Shown here: positions 17,940 through 26,723 of the stretch, in pieces | Layout of the letters: the number at the start of each line of letters is the position of its first letter | How positions within the stretch are numbered: position 1 is the first letter of the stretch | DNA from: Janthinobacterium tructae | GTDB taxonomy: Bacteria; Pseudomonadota; Gammaproteobacteria; Burkholderiales; Burkholderiaceae_D | DNA: 64,000 nucleotides | Reading direction: 5' to 3' | NCBI RefSeq assembly: GCF_006517255.1 | Contig: NZ_CP041185.1 | Coordinates: forward strand, 5,084,001-5,148,000 | Notes under the pieces: model-generated | What the model saw: only the letters and a program-made list of their open reading frames with translations | Databases searched by the model: none | What the model was told of the DNA's origin: nothing | Program-made: the position numbers and the translations under genes

Positions 17940-18056
17940 ATGACCGAAGTGAAAACTGAGCGCAAGAAACCGAACAACCTGCGTACCGGGCTGATCCTGG
18001 CCGCCCTGGCGGCCTTCTTCTTCCTGTCCGTATTCGTCAAGCGCATGTGGCTCTGA
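17940..18056 (+). CDS. Cytochrome oxidase small assembly protein (38 residues)
   Basis: ATG at 17940 opens a 38-residue reading frame: a basic N-terminus (MTEVKTERKKPNNLR), one hydrophobic helix (TGLILAALAAFFFLSVFV) and a short basic end (KRMWL). The size, sequence type and position directly between ctaD and ctaG match the small single-pass protein annotated in many betaproteobacterial oxidase operons as a small assembly protein. Its TGA is one base away from the GTG start of ctaG, so the two are probably coupled. Confidence 0.85.
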   Translation: MTEVKTERKKPNNLRTGLILAALAAFFFLSVFVKRMWL

Positions 18057-18057
18057 C

Positions 18058-18630
18058 GTGACGACGCCCCACCAACAGGAAACACGCGGCCTGAACCGCA
18101 AGATGCTGGGCAAGCTGATCGTCATTGCCGTGCTGATGTTTGGCTTTGGTTATGCCCTGATTCCCGTCTACAAGCAGATTTGCGAAGTGATGGGCATTAA
18201 CGTGCTGACGCAAAAAGATGGCACGGTGGCCTACGACAACAATACGCAGGTCGACACCACGCGCAGCATCACCGTCGAGTTCGACGGCAATGCGCAGGGG
18301 CCATGGCGCTTCCGCCCGACCGTATCGAGCATGCAAGTGCATCCGGGCGAACTGGTGACCGTCATGTATGAAGTGGTCAACACGCAAAACCGCGTCGTCA
18401 ACGCGCAAGCCATTCCCAGCTACGCGCCGCAGAGCGCCACGCCGCATTTCAAGAAGGTCGAGTGCTTCTGCTTCAAGCAGCAGACCTTGAAACCGCACGA
18501 AGCGCGGCAGATGCCGGTGGTGTTCTTCCTCGATCCGGCCCTGCCGAAAGAGGTGAAGACCATCACCCTGTCGTACACGTTTTTCGAGATTGCCGGTCTG
18601 AGCCAGGCTCAGACGCCGGCTGTCCAATAG
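18058..18630 (+). CDS. ctaG: Cytochrome c oxidase assembly protein CtaG/Cox11
   Basis: 190 residues from a GTG start placed right after the previous stop. One N-terminal membrane helix (LIVIAVLMFGFGYALIPVY) is followed by an Ig-like periplasmic domain. The copper-binding FKKVECFCFKQQ motif, with its CFCF cysteines, is intact. Cox11 delivers copper to the CuB site of subunit I. Ends 9 bp before the DUF2970 gene. Confidence 0.95.
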   Translation: MTTPHQQETRGLNRKMLGKLIVIAVLMFGFGYALIPVYKQICEVMGINVLTQKDGTVAYDNNTQVDTTRSITVEFDGNAQGPWRFRPTVSSMQVHPGELVTVMYEVVNTQNRVVNAQAIPSYAPQSATPHFKKVECFCFKQQTLKPHEARQMPVVFFLDPALPKEVKTITLSYTFFEIAGLSQAQTPAVQ

Positions 18631-18639
18631 GAGAGTGCC

Positions 18640-18846
18640 ATGGCCAAGCCAGACCAGCCGGAAAAAGCGTCGTTCCTGTATTCGCTGCGGGCCGTCGTGT
18701 GGTCATTCACGGGTCTGCGCCGCAAGAGCGATTTCGACACGGATTCGGTCAAGCTCAATCCCGTGCACATCGTCATCGCCGGCTTCCTGGTGGTCGCCTG
18801 CCTGATCGGCATCCTGATTTCAATTGTTAAATTCGTCGTTTTATAA
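18640..18846 (+). CDS. DUF2970 family small membrane protein
   Basis: 68 residues. The N-terminal half SFLYSLRAVVWSFTGLRRKS is the DUF2970 signature and the C-terminal half is one transmembrane helix (VHIVIAGFLVVACLIGILI). DUF2970 genes sit between ctaG and cox3 in betaproteobacteria; biochemical role unknown, oxidase assembly is inferred from context. GGAGAG before the ATG is the ribosome site. Confidence 0.9.
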   Translation: MAKPDQPEKASFLYSLRAVVWSFTGLRRKSDFDTDSVKLNPVHIVIAGFLVVACLIGILISIVKFVVL

Positions 18847-18886
18847 ATTATAAAAAACCACCCTATAAGTTTTTGAGGAGATGATG

Positions 18887-19747
18887 ATGAGTTCCAACCA
18901 CGCCGCCGTACCTTATTATTTCGTGCCCGGCCCGTCGCGCTGGCCCATGCTGGGCGGCGCCAGCCTGCTGCTGACCATGATCGGCGCCTCGGCCTGGGTC
19001 AACGACGTCTCCTGGGGCCCGTACGTGAATTACCTGGGACTGGCCGGCATCCTGCTGGTGCTGTACTTCTGGTTCGGCGACGCCATCCGCGAATCGGAGC
19101 AGGGCCTGTACAGCGAGCGTATCGATCACTCCTTCCGCTGGAGCATGAGCTGGTTCATCTTTTCAGAAGTCATGTTCTTCGCCGCCTTCTTCGGCGCGCT
19201 GTTTTACGCGCGCAGCATTTCCATGCCGTGGCTGGCCGACCTTGACCACAAGGTGATCTGGCCCGATTTCGCCGCCCAGTGGGGCAATACGGGCCCGGCC
19301 GGCACGGTGCAGGAATTTACCACCATGACGCCGTTCTGGATTCCGACCATCAATACGGCCTTGCTGCTGACGTCGGGCGTCACCCTGACCATCTCGCACC
19401 ACGCGCTGCGCGCCGGCCACCGCGCCATGACGGCCCTGTTCCTGTTCGCCACCATCGTGCTGGGCGCTATCTTCATGGGCTTCCAGGTCTACGAGTACAT
19501 GCACGCATACAGCGAACTGAACTTGAAACTGACGTCCGGCATCTACGGCGCCACCTTCTTCATGCTGACGGGCTTCCACGGTTTCCACGTGACCCTGGGC
19601 GCCATCATGCTGTCCGTCATCCTGTACCGCGTGCTGAAAGGCCACTTTACGCCTGAGCACCACTTCGGCTTCGAAGGCGCCGCCTGGTACTGGCACTTTG
19701 TCGACGTCGTCTGGCTGGGCCTGTACGTGGTCGTGTATTGGTTATAA
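18887..19747 (+). CDS. ctaE: Cytochrome c oxidase subunit III
   Basis: 286 residues, seven transmembrane helices. Subunit III signatures include FFAAFFGALFYAR, HALRAGHR and the C-terminal WHFVDVVWLGLYVVVYWL. Three ATG codons in a row begin at 18881; GAGGAG ends at 18880, so the third ATG (18887, MSSNHAAVPYYF) has the best spacing. It closes the structural part of the oxidase operon, followed by a strong terminator. Confidence 0.96.
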   Translation: MSSNHAAVPYYFVPGPSRWPMLGGASLLLTMIGASAWVNDVSWGPYVNYLGLAGILLVLYFWFGDAIRESEQGLYSERIDHSFRWSMSWFIFSEVMFFAAFFGALFYARSISMPWLADLDHKVIWPDFAAQWGNTGPAGTVQEFTTMTPFWIPTINTALLLTSGVTLTISHHALRAGHRAMTALFLFATIVLGAIFMGFQVYEYMHAYSELNLKLTSGIYGATFFMLTGFHGFHVTLGAIMLSVILYRVLKGHFTPEHHFGFEGAAWYWHFVDVVWLGLYVVVYWL

Positions 19748-19791
19748 TGGCGGGGCAGGGCGCGCGCCGTTGTTAGGCGGCCTGCAGCATG

Positions 19792-19830
19792 AAAAAAGCC
19801 GTACCGGGAGATCCTGGGTACGGCTTTTTT
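19792..19830. terminator. Bidirectional intrinsic terminator after ctaE
   Basis: AAAAAAGCCGTACC, a short loop, then GGTACGGCTTTTTT. The 8-bp stem is flanked by A and T tracts on both sides, so it can stop ctaE transcripts and those of the convergent DUF2909 gene. Confidence 0.9.
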
Positions 19831-19868
19831 CTTAGCGTGAAGAATTTGCCAATCAGGCAAGAAGAAGC

Positions 19869-20069
19869 TTAATGTATGCCCGTCGGCTGGATATAGCCCA
19901 GATGATGCGCCAGCAGGATCAGCAAAAACAGGGTGATCGACAAGCCCACGCGCAAGGCCAGCGCCTGCACGGTGCGGTTGCTCTTGCCCTTGTCGCGCAT
20001 GAGAAAGAACAGGGCCGAGCCCAGGCTGCCCAGGATCAGGATGAAGGCAATGGCAACGAGGATTTTCAT
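19869..20069 (-). CDS. Twin-transmembrane protein (DUF2909 family)
   Basis: 66 residues with two hydrophobic helices (ILVAIAFILILGSLGSALFFL and GLSITLFLLILLAHHLG) joined by a basic loop (RDKGKSNRTVQ). This is the twin transmembrane/DUF2909 layout found opposite the SURF1 gene in betaproteobacterial oxidase clusters. The ATG at 20069 is preferred over an upstream in-frame start at 20123 because the extra residues are hydrophilic and overlap the SURF1 start region. Function unknown. Confidence 0.85.
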   Translation of the reverse strand: MKILVAIAFILILGSLGSALFFLMRDKGKSNRTVQALALRVGLSITLFLLILLAHHLGYIQPTGIH

Positions 20070-20105
20070 GGATGGTAGCGCCCGGCTTGAGGAGGTTTCA
20101 TTGTA

Positions 20106-20852
20106 ATGCGTATCCGCTTCCATTTTAGATGGATTCCATTTGTTGTAATGCTGCTACTGGTGGCCCTGGGGGTCTCTCTGGCGCAATGGCAGCAGCACCG
20201 TGGCGATGAAAAAGTCGCCCGCGCCGCCCGGCTGGAAGCGGGCAACCTGGCCGCACCGCTGGCATTGACGGCCGCACCCCTGCTGCCGGCTGATGCGCAA
20301 GCGATCGAATACCGCCGCGTTACCGTCACGGGGAATTTTGTACCCGCCTGGACGGTCTACCTGGACAACCGCCCCTACAAGGGCCAGGCCGGCTTCCATG
20401 TGCTCACGCCATTCCAGATCGACGGTTCCGCCATGCACGTGCTGGTGGCGCAGGGCTGGTTGCCGCGCAACAATGCCGAGCGCACGCGCATTCCCGATTA
20501 CGCCACGCCCACGGGCACGGTCACCATTACCGGCATCGCGCGCCTGAACGCGGGCCATGTGATGGAACTGGGCACGGCGCCGGCCCTGGCGCCGCACGCC
20601 ATCGTGCAAAATGCCGATATCGGCCAGGTGGCCCGGGCCAGCGGCCTGGCCTTGCAACCCTTCCTTCTCGAACAAACAGCCGACCCGGCAGCGGCGCCAG
20701 CGGCCAGCACGCTTCCCGTGCGCGACTGGCCGGCGCCCGACCTGGGCGCCGACAAGCACCGCGGCTATGCCTTCCAGTGGTATGCACTGGCACTGATGGC
20801 TTTTTTATTTTTTGTCTTTACAGGATTTCGACGTGCAAACAAACAGCCCTGA
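20106..20852 (+). CDS. SURF1 family cytochrome oxidase biogenesis protein
   Basis: 248 residues, N- and C-terminal transmembrane helices around a periplasmic domain. Signatures WQQHRGDEKVARA, YRRVTVTGNF, YLDNRPYKGQAGFHVLTPF and LVAQGWLPRN are typical of SURF1/Shy1, which helps insert heme a into subunit I. GAGGAGG is upstream. The 3' end overlaps the next gene by about 20 bp. Confidence 0.94.
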   Translation: MRIRFHFRWIPFVVMLLLVALGVSLAQWQQHRGDEKVARAARLEAGNLAAPLALTAAPLLPADAQAIEYRRVTVTGNFVPAWTVYLDNRPYKGQAGFHVLTPFQIDGSAMHVLVAQGWLPRNNAERTRIPDYATPTGTVTITGIARLNAGHVMELGTAPALAPHAIVQNADIGQVARASGLALQPFLLEQTADPAAAPAASTLPVRDWPAPDLGADKHRGYAFQWYALALMAFLFFVFTGFRRANKQP

Positions 20853-21462
20853 AGCAACGCAAGACAGCCCCGAGAAACAGATGCAGAACAGCGGACGCTG
20901 GAAACTGCTGGCCGTGGTGGCCGTGTGCGCCTTTCCCATCATCGCATCGTATTTCACGTATTACATCATCAAGCCCACGGGCCGCAACAACTATGGCGCG
21001 CTGATCGACCCGCGTTTGCATCCGATACCCGAAGCCCAGCTGCAGGTGACGGAACTTGACGGCAAGGCGGCGCCGTTGGCGCAATTCAAGGGCAAGTGGG
21101 TGCTGCTGCAAACGGGGCCATCCGATTGCCAGGAAGCATGCAAGAAGCAATTGTTTGACATGCAACAACTGCGCCTCATGCAAGGCAAGGAACGCGAACG
21201 CCTGGAACGGGTCTGGCTGGTGACCGATACCCAGCCGCTCGACACCCTGGTGATGCGCGAATTCGACGGCACCAGCATGCTGCGCGTGAACAACGACGCC
21301 TTGAAAGCGTGGCTGCCCGTGGAGGCGGGCGGCCAGACCAGCGACCATTTATATTTGATCGATCCGCTGGGCAACCTGATGATGCGCTTCCCGAAAGACG
21401 CGGACCCGAACAAGATCAAGAAAGACATCGCCAAGCTGCTCAAAGCTTCGGCGATCGGTTGA
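20833..21462 (+). CDS. SCO-like membrane protein of the oxidase cluster, lacking the copper CxxxC motif
   Basis: 209 residues from GTG at 20833, chosen because AGGA lies 7 bp upstream; a TTG at 20812 and ATG at 20881 are alternatives. One N-terminal membrane helix (LLAVVAVCAFPIIASYF) is followed by a thioredoxin-like periplasmic domain (QFKGKWVLLQTGPSDCQEAC). The SCO copper motif CxxxC becomes C-x3-C in DCQEAC, but without the usual Pro and with changed surroundings. HLYLIDPLGNLMMRFP matches the SCO C-terminal strand. Likely a divergent chaperone or thiol protein for oxidase assembly. Confidence 0.75.
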   Translation: MQTNSPEATQDSPEKQMQNSGRWKLLAVVAVCAFPIIASYFTYYIIKPTGRNNYGALIDPRLHPIPEAQLQVTELDGKAAPLAQFKGKWVLLQTGPSDCQEACKKQLFDMQQLRLMQGKERERLERVWLVTDTQPLDTLVMREFDGTSMLRVNNDALKAWLPVEAGGQTSDHLYLIDPLGNLMMRFPKDADPNKIKKDIAKLLKASAIG

Positions 21463-21471
21463 GGAGTCTGC

Positions 21472-22656
21472 ATGCCGACGATGCATCTCTCCGCGCTGGC
21501 CCAGCTGGGCTTGACAGGTTTGCTGGTGGCGCTGCTACCGCTGACCATGGTCTGGGTGTCCGCGGACGCCAATAAATACCGCAAGCTGGTATGGATCGCC
21601 GTCTTTTTGACGGTCGACCTGATCATGTTTGGCGGCTTTACGCGGCTGTCCGATTCCGGCCTCGGTTGCCCGGACTGGCCCGGTTGCTATGGCTCGGCCA
21701 ATCCTTTCCTCGCGCACGAGCACATCGTGGCGGCCGAAACCCTGATGCCGACGGGACCCGTCACGGTGGTCAAGGCGTGGATCGAAATGACGCACCGCTA
21801 CCTGGCCATGGCCATCGGCGTCTTGATCGTGGCGATGATGGTGCAGGCGTGGCGCCAGTGGCGCAAAAGCAAACGGCAGGAATTCGCTCCGGCGCTGCCG
21901 ACGGCGCTGTTCCTGTTCGTCTGCCTGCAGGGCGCGTTCGGCGCCTGGACGGTGACCTTGAAACTGCAGCCGGTGATCGTCACCATCCATTTGCTGCTGG
22001 GCATGGGCTTGCTGGCCATGCTGACGTGGCTGGGCGGGCGCCAGGATCATGCCGTCAAACCCTTGCTGCGCGCCGATGCGGATGCGTCCGTGCTGCGCCC
22101 CGTGCGCGCGCTGGCCGTCATGTCGCTGGTGCTGCTCACCGTGCAGATCGCGCTGGGCGGCTGGGTGAGCACCAACTACGCCACCCTGGCCTGCACGGAT
22201 TTCCCCCTGTGCGGCGGCAAAGTCATTCCGGAGATGGATTTTGAACATGGTTTCCATCTGTGGCGCGAGCTGGGCAAGACGGCTGCCGGCCATTACTTGC
22301 CGTTTTCCGCGCTGACGGCCATCCACTGGGTGCACCGCAACTTCGCCTTCATCGTGCTGGCCGGTGTCGGCTATACGGTGCTGCGCGCATGGAAGCTGCC
22401 GTCCCTGCGCGGCACGGCGCGCTGGCTTGCGCTGGTGCTGGCCCTGCAGGCGGCCACGGGCCTGGCGACGATTTACCTGAGCTGGCCATTGTCGATTGCC
22501 GTCCTGCATAACGGCGGGGCAGCGCTGCTCGTGTTATTGCTGACCATGTTAAACTACAAGGCTAAATTCCAACTCGATGTTGCGCGCTCTGTTCAGCGCG
22601 CTTGCGCCTCCGCGCCAGTGCCCTCGGCACCAGCCAGTCCTTCCCGTACCGCATAA
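21472..22656 (+). CDS. ctaA: Heme A synthase (COX15/CtaA)
   Basis: 394 residues with eight transmembrane helices. Converts heme O to heme A. Histidines occur in conserved helix contexts: EMTHRYLAMAIG, VTIHLLLGMGL, IHWVHRNFAFI and VLHNGGAALLV. FGGFTRLSDSGLGCPDWPGCYG carries the N-terminal signature with the paired cysteines. GAGGAG precedes ATG by 6 bp. It abuts ctaB (TAA then ATG). Confidence 0.96.
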   Translation: MPTMHLSALAQLGLTGLLVALLPLTMVWVSADANKYRKLVWIAVFLTVDLIMFGGFTRLSDSGLGCPDWPGCYGSANPFLAHEHIVAAETLMPTGPVTVVKAWIEMTHRYLAMAIGVLIVAMMVQAWRQWRKSKRQEFAPALPTALFLFVCLQGAFGAWTVTLKLQPVIVTIHLLLGMGLLAMLTWLGGRQDHAVKPLLRADADASVLRPVRALAVMSLVLLTVQIALGGWVSTNYATLACTDFPLCGGKVIPEMDFEHGFHLWRELGKTAAGHYLPFSALTAIHWVHRNFAFIVLAGVGYTVLRAWKLPSLRGTARWLALVLALQAATGLATIYLSWPLSIAVLHNGGAALLVLLLTMLNYKAKFQLDVARSVQRACASAPVPSAPASPSRTA

Positions 22657-23556
22657 ATGACTACTCAGACCATCAGCCGTAAAGCATCCCCCCGCATCGC
22701 CCAGTACTGGGCGCTGACCAAGCCGCGCGTGACGCAACTTGCCGTGTTTTGCGCCGTCATCGGCATGTTCCTGGCCAGCGAGGAGTTGCCGGACTGGCGC
22801 GCGGTGGTGTTCGGCACCCTCGGCATCTGGCTGCTGGCTGGCGCCGCGTTTGCCGTCAACTGCCTGGCCGAGCGCGAAATCGATGCGCGCATGGCCCGCA
22901 CGGCACGCCGTCCCATGGCCATGGGCGACATCACGGTGAAACAGACAGTGGTGTTCGCGCTGGTGATCGGCGGCCTGGGCATGGCGATTCTGTATAACCT
23001 CGTCAATCCGCTGACCATGTGGCTGACCTTTGTCACCTTTGTCGGCTATGCCCTGATCTACACCATGGTGCTGAAACCGGCCACGCCGCAAAACATCGTC
23101 ATCGGCGGCCTGTCCGGCGCCATGCCGCCCGCGCTGGGCTGGGCCGCCGTCGCCAACGACGTGCCGATGCAGGCGTGGCTGCTGGTCTTGATCATCTTCG
23201 TGTGGACGCCGCCGCATTTCTGGGCGCTGGCCATGTACCGCCGCGACGATTACGCGCGCTCGGGCTTGCCCATGCTGCCCGTCACGCACGGCTTGAAATT
23301 CACGCAATTTCACGTCTGGCTGTACTCGATCGCGCTGGCCGCCACCACCTTGCTGCCGTTTGCCGTGCGCATGAGCGGCCTGATTTACCTGGCCTCGGCC
23401 GTGCTGCTCAATGCCGGCTTCCTGTATTACTCATGGAAGATGTACCGGCACTACACGGACTTGATCGCGCGCAAAGCTTTTACGTATTCCATCATTTACC
23501 TGGCATTGCTGTTCGCGGCCCTGCTGGTCGACCACTACATTCCCCTCGGCACATGA
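22657..23556 (+). CDS. ctaB: Protoheme IX farnesyltransferase (heme O synthase)
   Basis: 299 residues, UbiA-superfamily membrane prenyltransferase that farnesylates heme b to heme O, the substrate of the upstream ctaA product. Prenyl-diphosphate site [12 protein letters not shown] and family signature [11 protein letters not shown] are present, as are [18 protein letters not shown] and LPMLPVTHG. Its TGA overlaps the sco1 ATG. Confidence 0.96.
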   Translation: MTTQTISRKASPRIAQYWALTKPRVTQLAVFCAVIGMFLASEELPDWRAVVFGTLGIWLLAGAAFAVNCLAEREIDARMARTARRPMAMGDITVKQTVVFALVIGGLGMAILYNLVNPLTMWLTFVTFVGYALIYTMVLKPATPQNIVIGGLSGAMPPALGWAAVANDVPMQAWLLVLIIFVWTPPHFWALAMYRRDDYARSGLPMLPVTHGLKFTQFHVWLYSIALAATTLLPFAVRMSGLIYLASAVLLNAGFLYYSWKMYRHYTDLIARKAFTYSIIYLALLFAALLVDHYIPLGT

Positions 23557-24146
23557 AAAAAAACCTGACCCTGTTGTTGGCGGCCGCCCTGGTCGCCGTC
23601 CTGGCCGGCTGCGGCAAGCCTGCCGCACCGAAGCTGGAATTCAAGAATACGGACGTGACGGGCCTCGGCTACGCGCGCGAGTTCGCGCTGACGGACCATA
23701 CGGGCCACCCGCGCACCCTGGCCGACTACAAGGGCAAGCTGGTGCTGATGTTCTTCGGCTACACGCAATGCCCGGATGTGTGTCCGACCACCATGGCCGA
23801 CATGGCGCAGGTGATGCAGGCAATGGGCCCGCAGGCGGACCAGGTGCAAGTGCTGTTCGTCACCGTCGACCCCGAGCGCGACACGCAAGCCTTGCTGGCG
23901 CAGTACGTACCCGCCTTCGACAAGCGCTTCGTCGGCCTGTATGGCGATGCGGCCGCGACGGCCAGGGTGGCCAAGGAATTCAAGGTGTATTACGCCAAGG
24001 TCGAGGGCGAAACGGATAGCAGCTACACGGTCGACCACACGGCCGGCACCTATGTGTTCGACCGCGAAGGCAAGATCCGCCTGTTCGTGCGCCACGGCGA
24101 AAAACCTGCCGCCATCGTGCACGATCTTAAACTTCTGCTATCCTGA
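23553..24146 (+). CDS. SCO1/SenC family copper chaperone lipoprotein
   Basis: 197 residues with lipobox LAGC (Cys20). The thioredoxin-like domain has the copper motif CPDVC (Cys73, Cys77) and the distal His in VDHTAG (about residue 160), so the copper site is complete. SCO1 matures the CuA centre of subunit II. The 4-bp ATGA overlap with ctaB indicates coupling. It is the canonical partner to the divergent SCO-like gene at 20833. Confidence 0.95.
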   Translation: MKKNLTLLLAAALVAVLAGCGKPAAPKLEFKNTDVTGLGYAREFALTDHTGHPRTLADYKGKLVLMFFGYTQCPDVCPTTMADMAQVMQAMGPQADQVQVLFVTVDPERDTQALLAQYVPAFDKRFVGLYGDAAATARVAKEFKVYYAKVEGETDSSYTVDHTAGTYVFDREGKIRLFVRHGEKPAAIVHDLKLLLS

Positions 24147-24188
24147 CCCGGTCGCGTCCCCGGGCGCCATCTTCAGGATTTGCAGTAC

Positions 24189-25268
24189 ATGGACAAACGT
24201 TTCGAGCCCCACGCCCGCCTGGCAGCCATCATCTTCTTGCTGATCGGCTGCTTTTTCGTCTTGCGGCCCTTTCTGGCCGCCATGCTGTTTGCCGCCTGCG
24301 TGGGCATTTCCAGCTGGCCCCTGTACCTGCTGCTGCTCGAGCGCCTGAAAGGCCGGCGCAACTGGGCGGCCGCCATCATGACCCTGTCCCTGGTGCTGGT
24401 CATCGTGCTGCCGCTGGCCCTCGTCACCTACAACCTGGCCGACAATGTCTCGCGCATTTATGAACAGTTGCGCACGGCGCTGGAATCGGGTGGCCTGCAT
24501 CCGCCGGCCTGGCTGGCCAGCATTCCCGTGGTGGGCGAAACCATAGCCGGTTATCTGCAGCGTCTGCTGGAAGACCGCGAGGAATTATTGAATTTGGGTA
24601 AGACCATGCTGGAGCCGGCGCGCCATTTCCTCGCTTCCGGCGGCATCTTGCTGGGTACGGGCCTGGCGCAGACCAGCCTGGCCGTGTTTGTCAGCTTCTT
24701 CCTCTACCGCGATGGCCAGCAACTGAGCCGTGCCTTGATGACGGGCGCCGGCCGCATCATCGGCGACAGCGCGCCGGGCGTCGGCCTGACCATCAGCCGC
24801 ACCGTGCGCGGAGTCATGTATGGCTTGCTGGGCACGGCGCTGGCGCAGGCGCTGGTGGCGGTGATCGGCTTTCTGATCGCCGGCGTGCCGGCCGTGGCGC
24901 TGCTGGGCGTGGCCACCTTCATCTTTTCGCTGATCCCCGTGGGCCCGCCCCTGATCTGGGGCGGCGCCGCCATTTGGCTGTTCAATGACGGCCAGACGGG
25001 CTGGGGCATCTTCATGCTGGTGTGGGGCGCACTGCTGATCAGCGGCGTGGATAACGTGGTCAAACCCATGCTCATCAGCCGCGGCAGCAGCTTGCCGTTT
25101 TTGCTGGTGCTGCTGGGCGTGCTGGGTGGCGTGCTGGCCTTCGGCTTCGTCGGCATTTTTATTGGCCCGACCTTGCTGGCGGTGTTGTACAGCTTGCTGC
25201 AAACGTGGACGGTGGGCGAGACCACCATGCCGCAGGGCAAAGATACGCTTACCTTGAAAAAAGACTAA
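24189..25268 (+). CDS. AI-2E family transporter/permease (PerM-like)
   Basis: 359 residues with about eight transmembrane helices in the UPF0118/AI-2E layout: helices near residues 12-60, a long amphipathic segment, then VSFFLYRDGQQL, GLLGTALAQALVAVIGFLIAG, FSLIPVGPPLIW and DNVVKPMLISRG. The last three are family signatures. Substrate is not predictable. ATG at 24189 is used (AGGA upstream); a TTG 9 bp earlier is less likely. It is convergent with the CorC-like gene with a 4-bp overlap. Confidence 0.9.
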   Translation: MDKRFEPHARLAAIIFLLIGCFFVLRPFLAAMLFAACVGISSWPLYLLLLERLKGRRNWAAAIMTLSLVLVIVLPLALVTYNLADNVSRIYEQLRTALESGGLHPPAWLASIPVVGETIAGYLQRLLEDREELLNLGKTMLEPARHFLASGGILLGTGLAQTSLAVFVSFFLYRDGQQLSRALMTGAGRIIGDSAPGVGLTISRTVRGVMYGLLGTALAQALVAVIGFLIAGVPAVALLGVATFIFSLIPVGPPLIWGGAAIWLFNDGQTGWGIFMLVWGALLISGVDNVVKPMLISRGSSLPFLLVLLGVLGGVLAFGFVGIFIGPTLLAVLYSLLQTWTVGETTMPQGKDTLTLKKD

Positions 25269-26605
25269 TCGCGTAAGTCCGCGTCGAGGTCGCGTTCCTG
25301 TTTCGGGATCACTTTGATGAGCACGATGCGGGGCCCGTTCATCTTCTTGACGACGATGTCGAAGTCGACAAAGGTGATGCGCTGGCCCTGCTTCGGGATA
25401 TCCCCCAGCTTGACCATGATCAAGCCGCCCACCGATTCAACGTCGTCCAGCCCCAGTTCCTCGTTTTCGATATCGATGCCGAGGATGCGTTCGAGCGAGA
25501 AGATGGGCAGGCTGGCCTTGCCGATCAGGGTACCGTCGCTTTGCTTGAGCCAGTCGTTTTCATTGCGGCGAAATTCATCGCGGATTTCGCCGACCATGGC
25601 GCCGAGCAAGTTATCCAGCGTGATGAATCCCAGCGGGCGCTTGCCCTTCTCGCCGATCAGGGCGAAGTGGGGCGCGCCGTCGCGGAAGCGGCGGAACAGT
25701 TCCAGCGCCGGCGTGCGCGCGGAAATGATGTCCACCGGACGTAAAAACGGCGTGAGCGAGGTGATCGGTTTGCCCGCCTGCTGGGCAAAGAACAGGTCTT
25801 TCAGGTGCACCACGCCCAGCACGTCGTCTTCATTCGTGTCGAAATACGGATAGCGGCTGAAGCGGTTGCGCAGCACCGTGTCGAGGTTTTCTTCCACGCT
25901 GTTTGACGCGTACAGGGCGATCACTTCATTGATCGGGCGCATCAGATCCGACACCGTCATTTGTTCGAAATCGAGCGATTGCGCCAGGATGTTGCGCTCG
26001 TCGCGCGTAAATTTTTCGCCCGGCTGACTGGTGCGCAGGATCAGTTTCAGCTCATCGGACGAGTAATGCGCATCGTGGCCGCCCTTGCCGGACAGGCCCG
26101 CCATGCGCAGCACCCAGTTGGCGCTGGCGTTGAGCAGGTAGATGGCCGGGTACATGGCCCAATAGAAACCATACAGGGGAATCGCGCTCCACAGGCCGAC
26201 GGCTTCCGGGTTGCGGATGGCCATCGATTTGGGCGCCAGTTCGCCCACGACGATGTGCAGGAAGGAAATCACGCTGAAGGCCAGCACGAAGGAAATGCCG
26301 TGTATCAGTTCTTGCGAGGTGAGGCCGATGGCGCCGAATACGGGTTCGAGCAGGCCGGCAAAGGCCGGTTCGCCGACCCAGCCCAGTCCCAGCGATGCCA
26401 GCGTGATGCCCAGCTGGCAGGCGGACAGGTAGGCGTCCAGCTGGCCATGCACCTTGGCCAGGATGCGGCCCCGTAGTCCCTGCGTCTTGGCGATGGCGCG
26501 GATGCGCGTGCGCCGCAAGGTGACAATGCCAAACTCGGCGGCAACAAAAAAACCATTGAGCGCGACCAGGAAAAAGGCTAGCAGGACAAGCAAGACATTG
26601 TGCAT
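25265..26605 (-). CDS. CNNM/CorC-HlyC family protein (hemolysin-type transporter)
   Basis: About 446 residues. N-terminal DUF21/CNNM transmembrane domain (ALNGFFVAAEFGIVTLRRTR; GELAPKSMAIRNPE), then paired CBS domains (MTVSDLMRPINEVIALYA) and a C-terminal CorC_HlyC domain (ESVGGLIMVKLGDIP). Family members export or regulate Mg/Co ions; the hemolysin name is historical. The ATG at 26605 is preferred over a TTG at 26614. No clear ribosome site is seen for either. Confidence 0.92.
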   Translation of the reverse strand: MHNVLLVLLAFFLVALNGFFVAAEFGIVTLRRTRIRAIAKTQGLRGRILAKVHGQLDAYLSACQLGITLASLGLGWVGEPAFAGLLEPVFGAIGLTSQELIHGISFVLAFSVISFLHIVVGELAPKSMAIRNPEAVGLWSAIPLYGFYWAMYPAIYLLNASANWVLRMAGLSGKGGHDAHYSSDELKLILRTSQPGEKFTRDERNILAQSLDFEQMTVSDLMRPINEVIALYASNSVEENLDTVLRNRFSRYPYFDTNEDDVLGVVHLKDLFFAQQAGKPITSLTPFLRPVDIISARTPALELFRRFRDGAPHFALIGEKGKRPLGFITLDNLLGAMVGEIRDEFRRNENDWLKQSDGTLIGKASLPIFSLERILGIDIENEELGLDDVESVGGLIMVKLGDIPKQGQRITFVDFDIVVKKMNGPRIVLIKVIPKQERDLDADLRD

Positions 26606-26669
26606 GGGGTGCAAAAAGATGGGCTGTTAAAACGTCATCTTAAACGACGAAGGGCGGCATAGCCTAATT

Positions 26670-26716
26670 TTGCCGCGCACGCCGCCATTGCAGGCGCGCG
26701 TGCGGCGGGTTTTTTA
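26670..26716. terminator. Possible terminator between corC-like and MFS genes
   Basis: A long GC-rich imperfect stem with one bulge (CCGC-CGCACGC / GCGTGCGCGG) is flanked by a T6 run on one side and AAAATT on the other. It sits just past the MFS stop and could end its transcripts. The spacing of arm and A/T tract is not ideal. Confidence 0.4.
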
Positions 26717-26723
26717 CGCTGCT

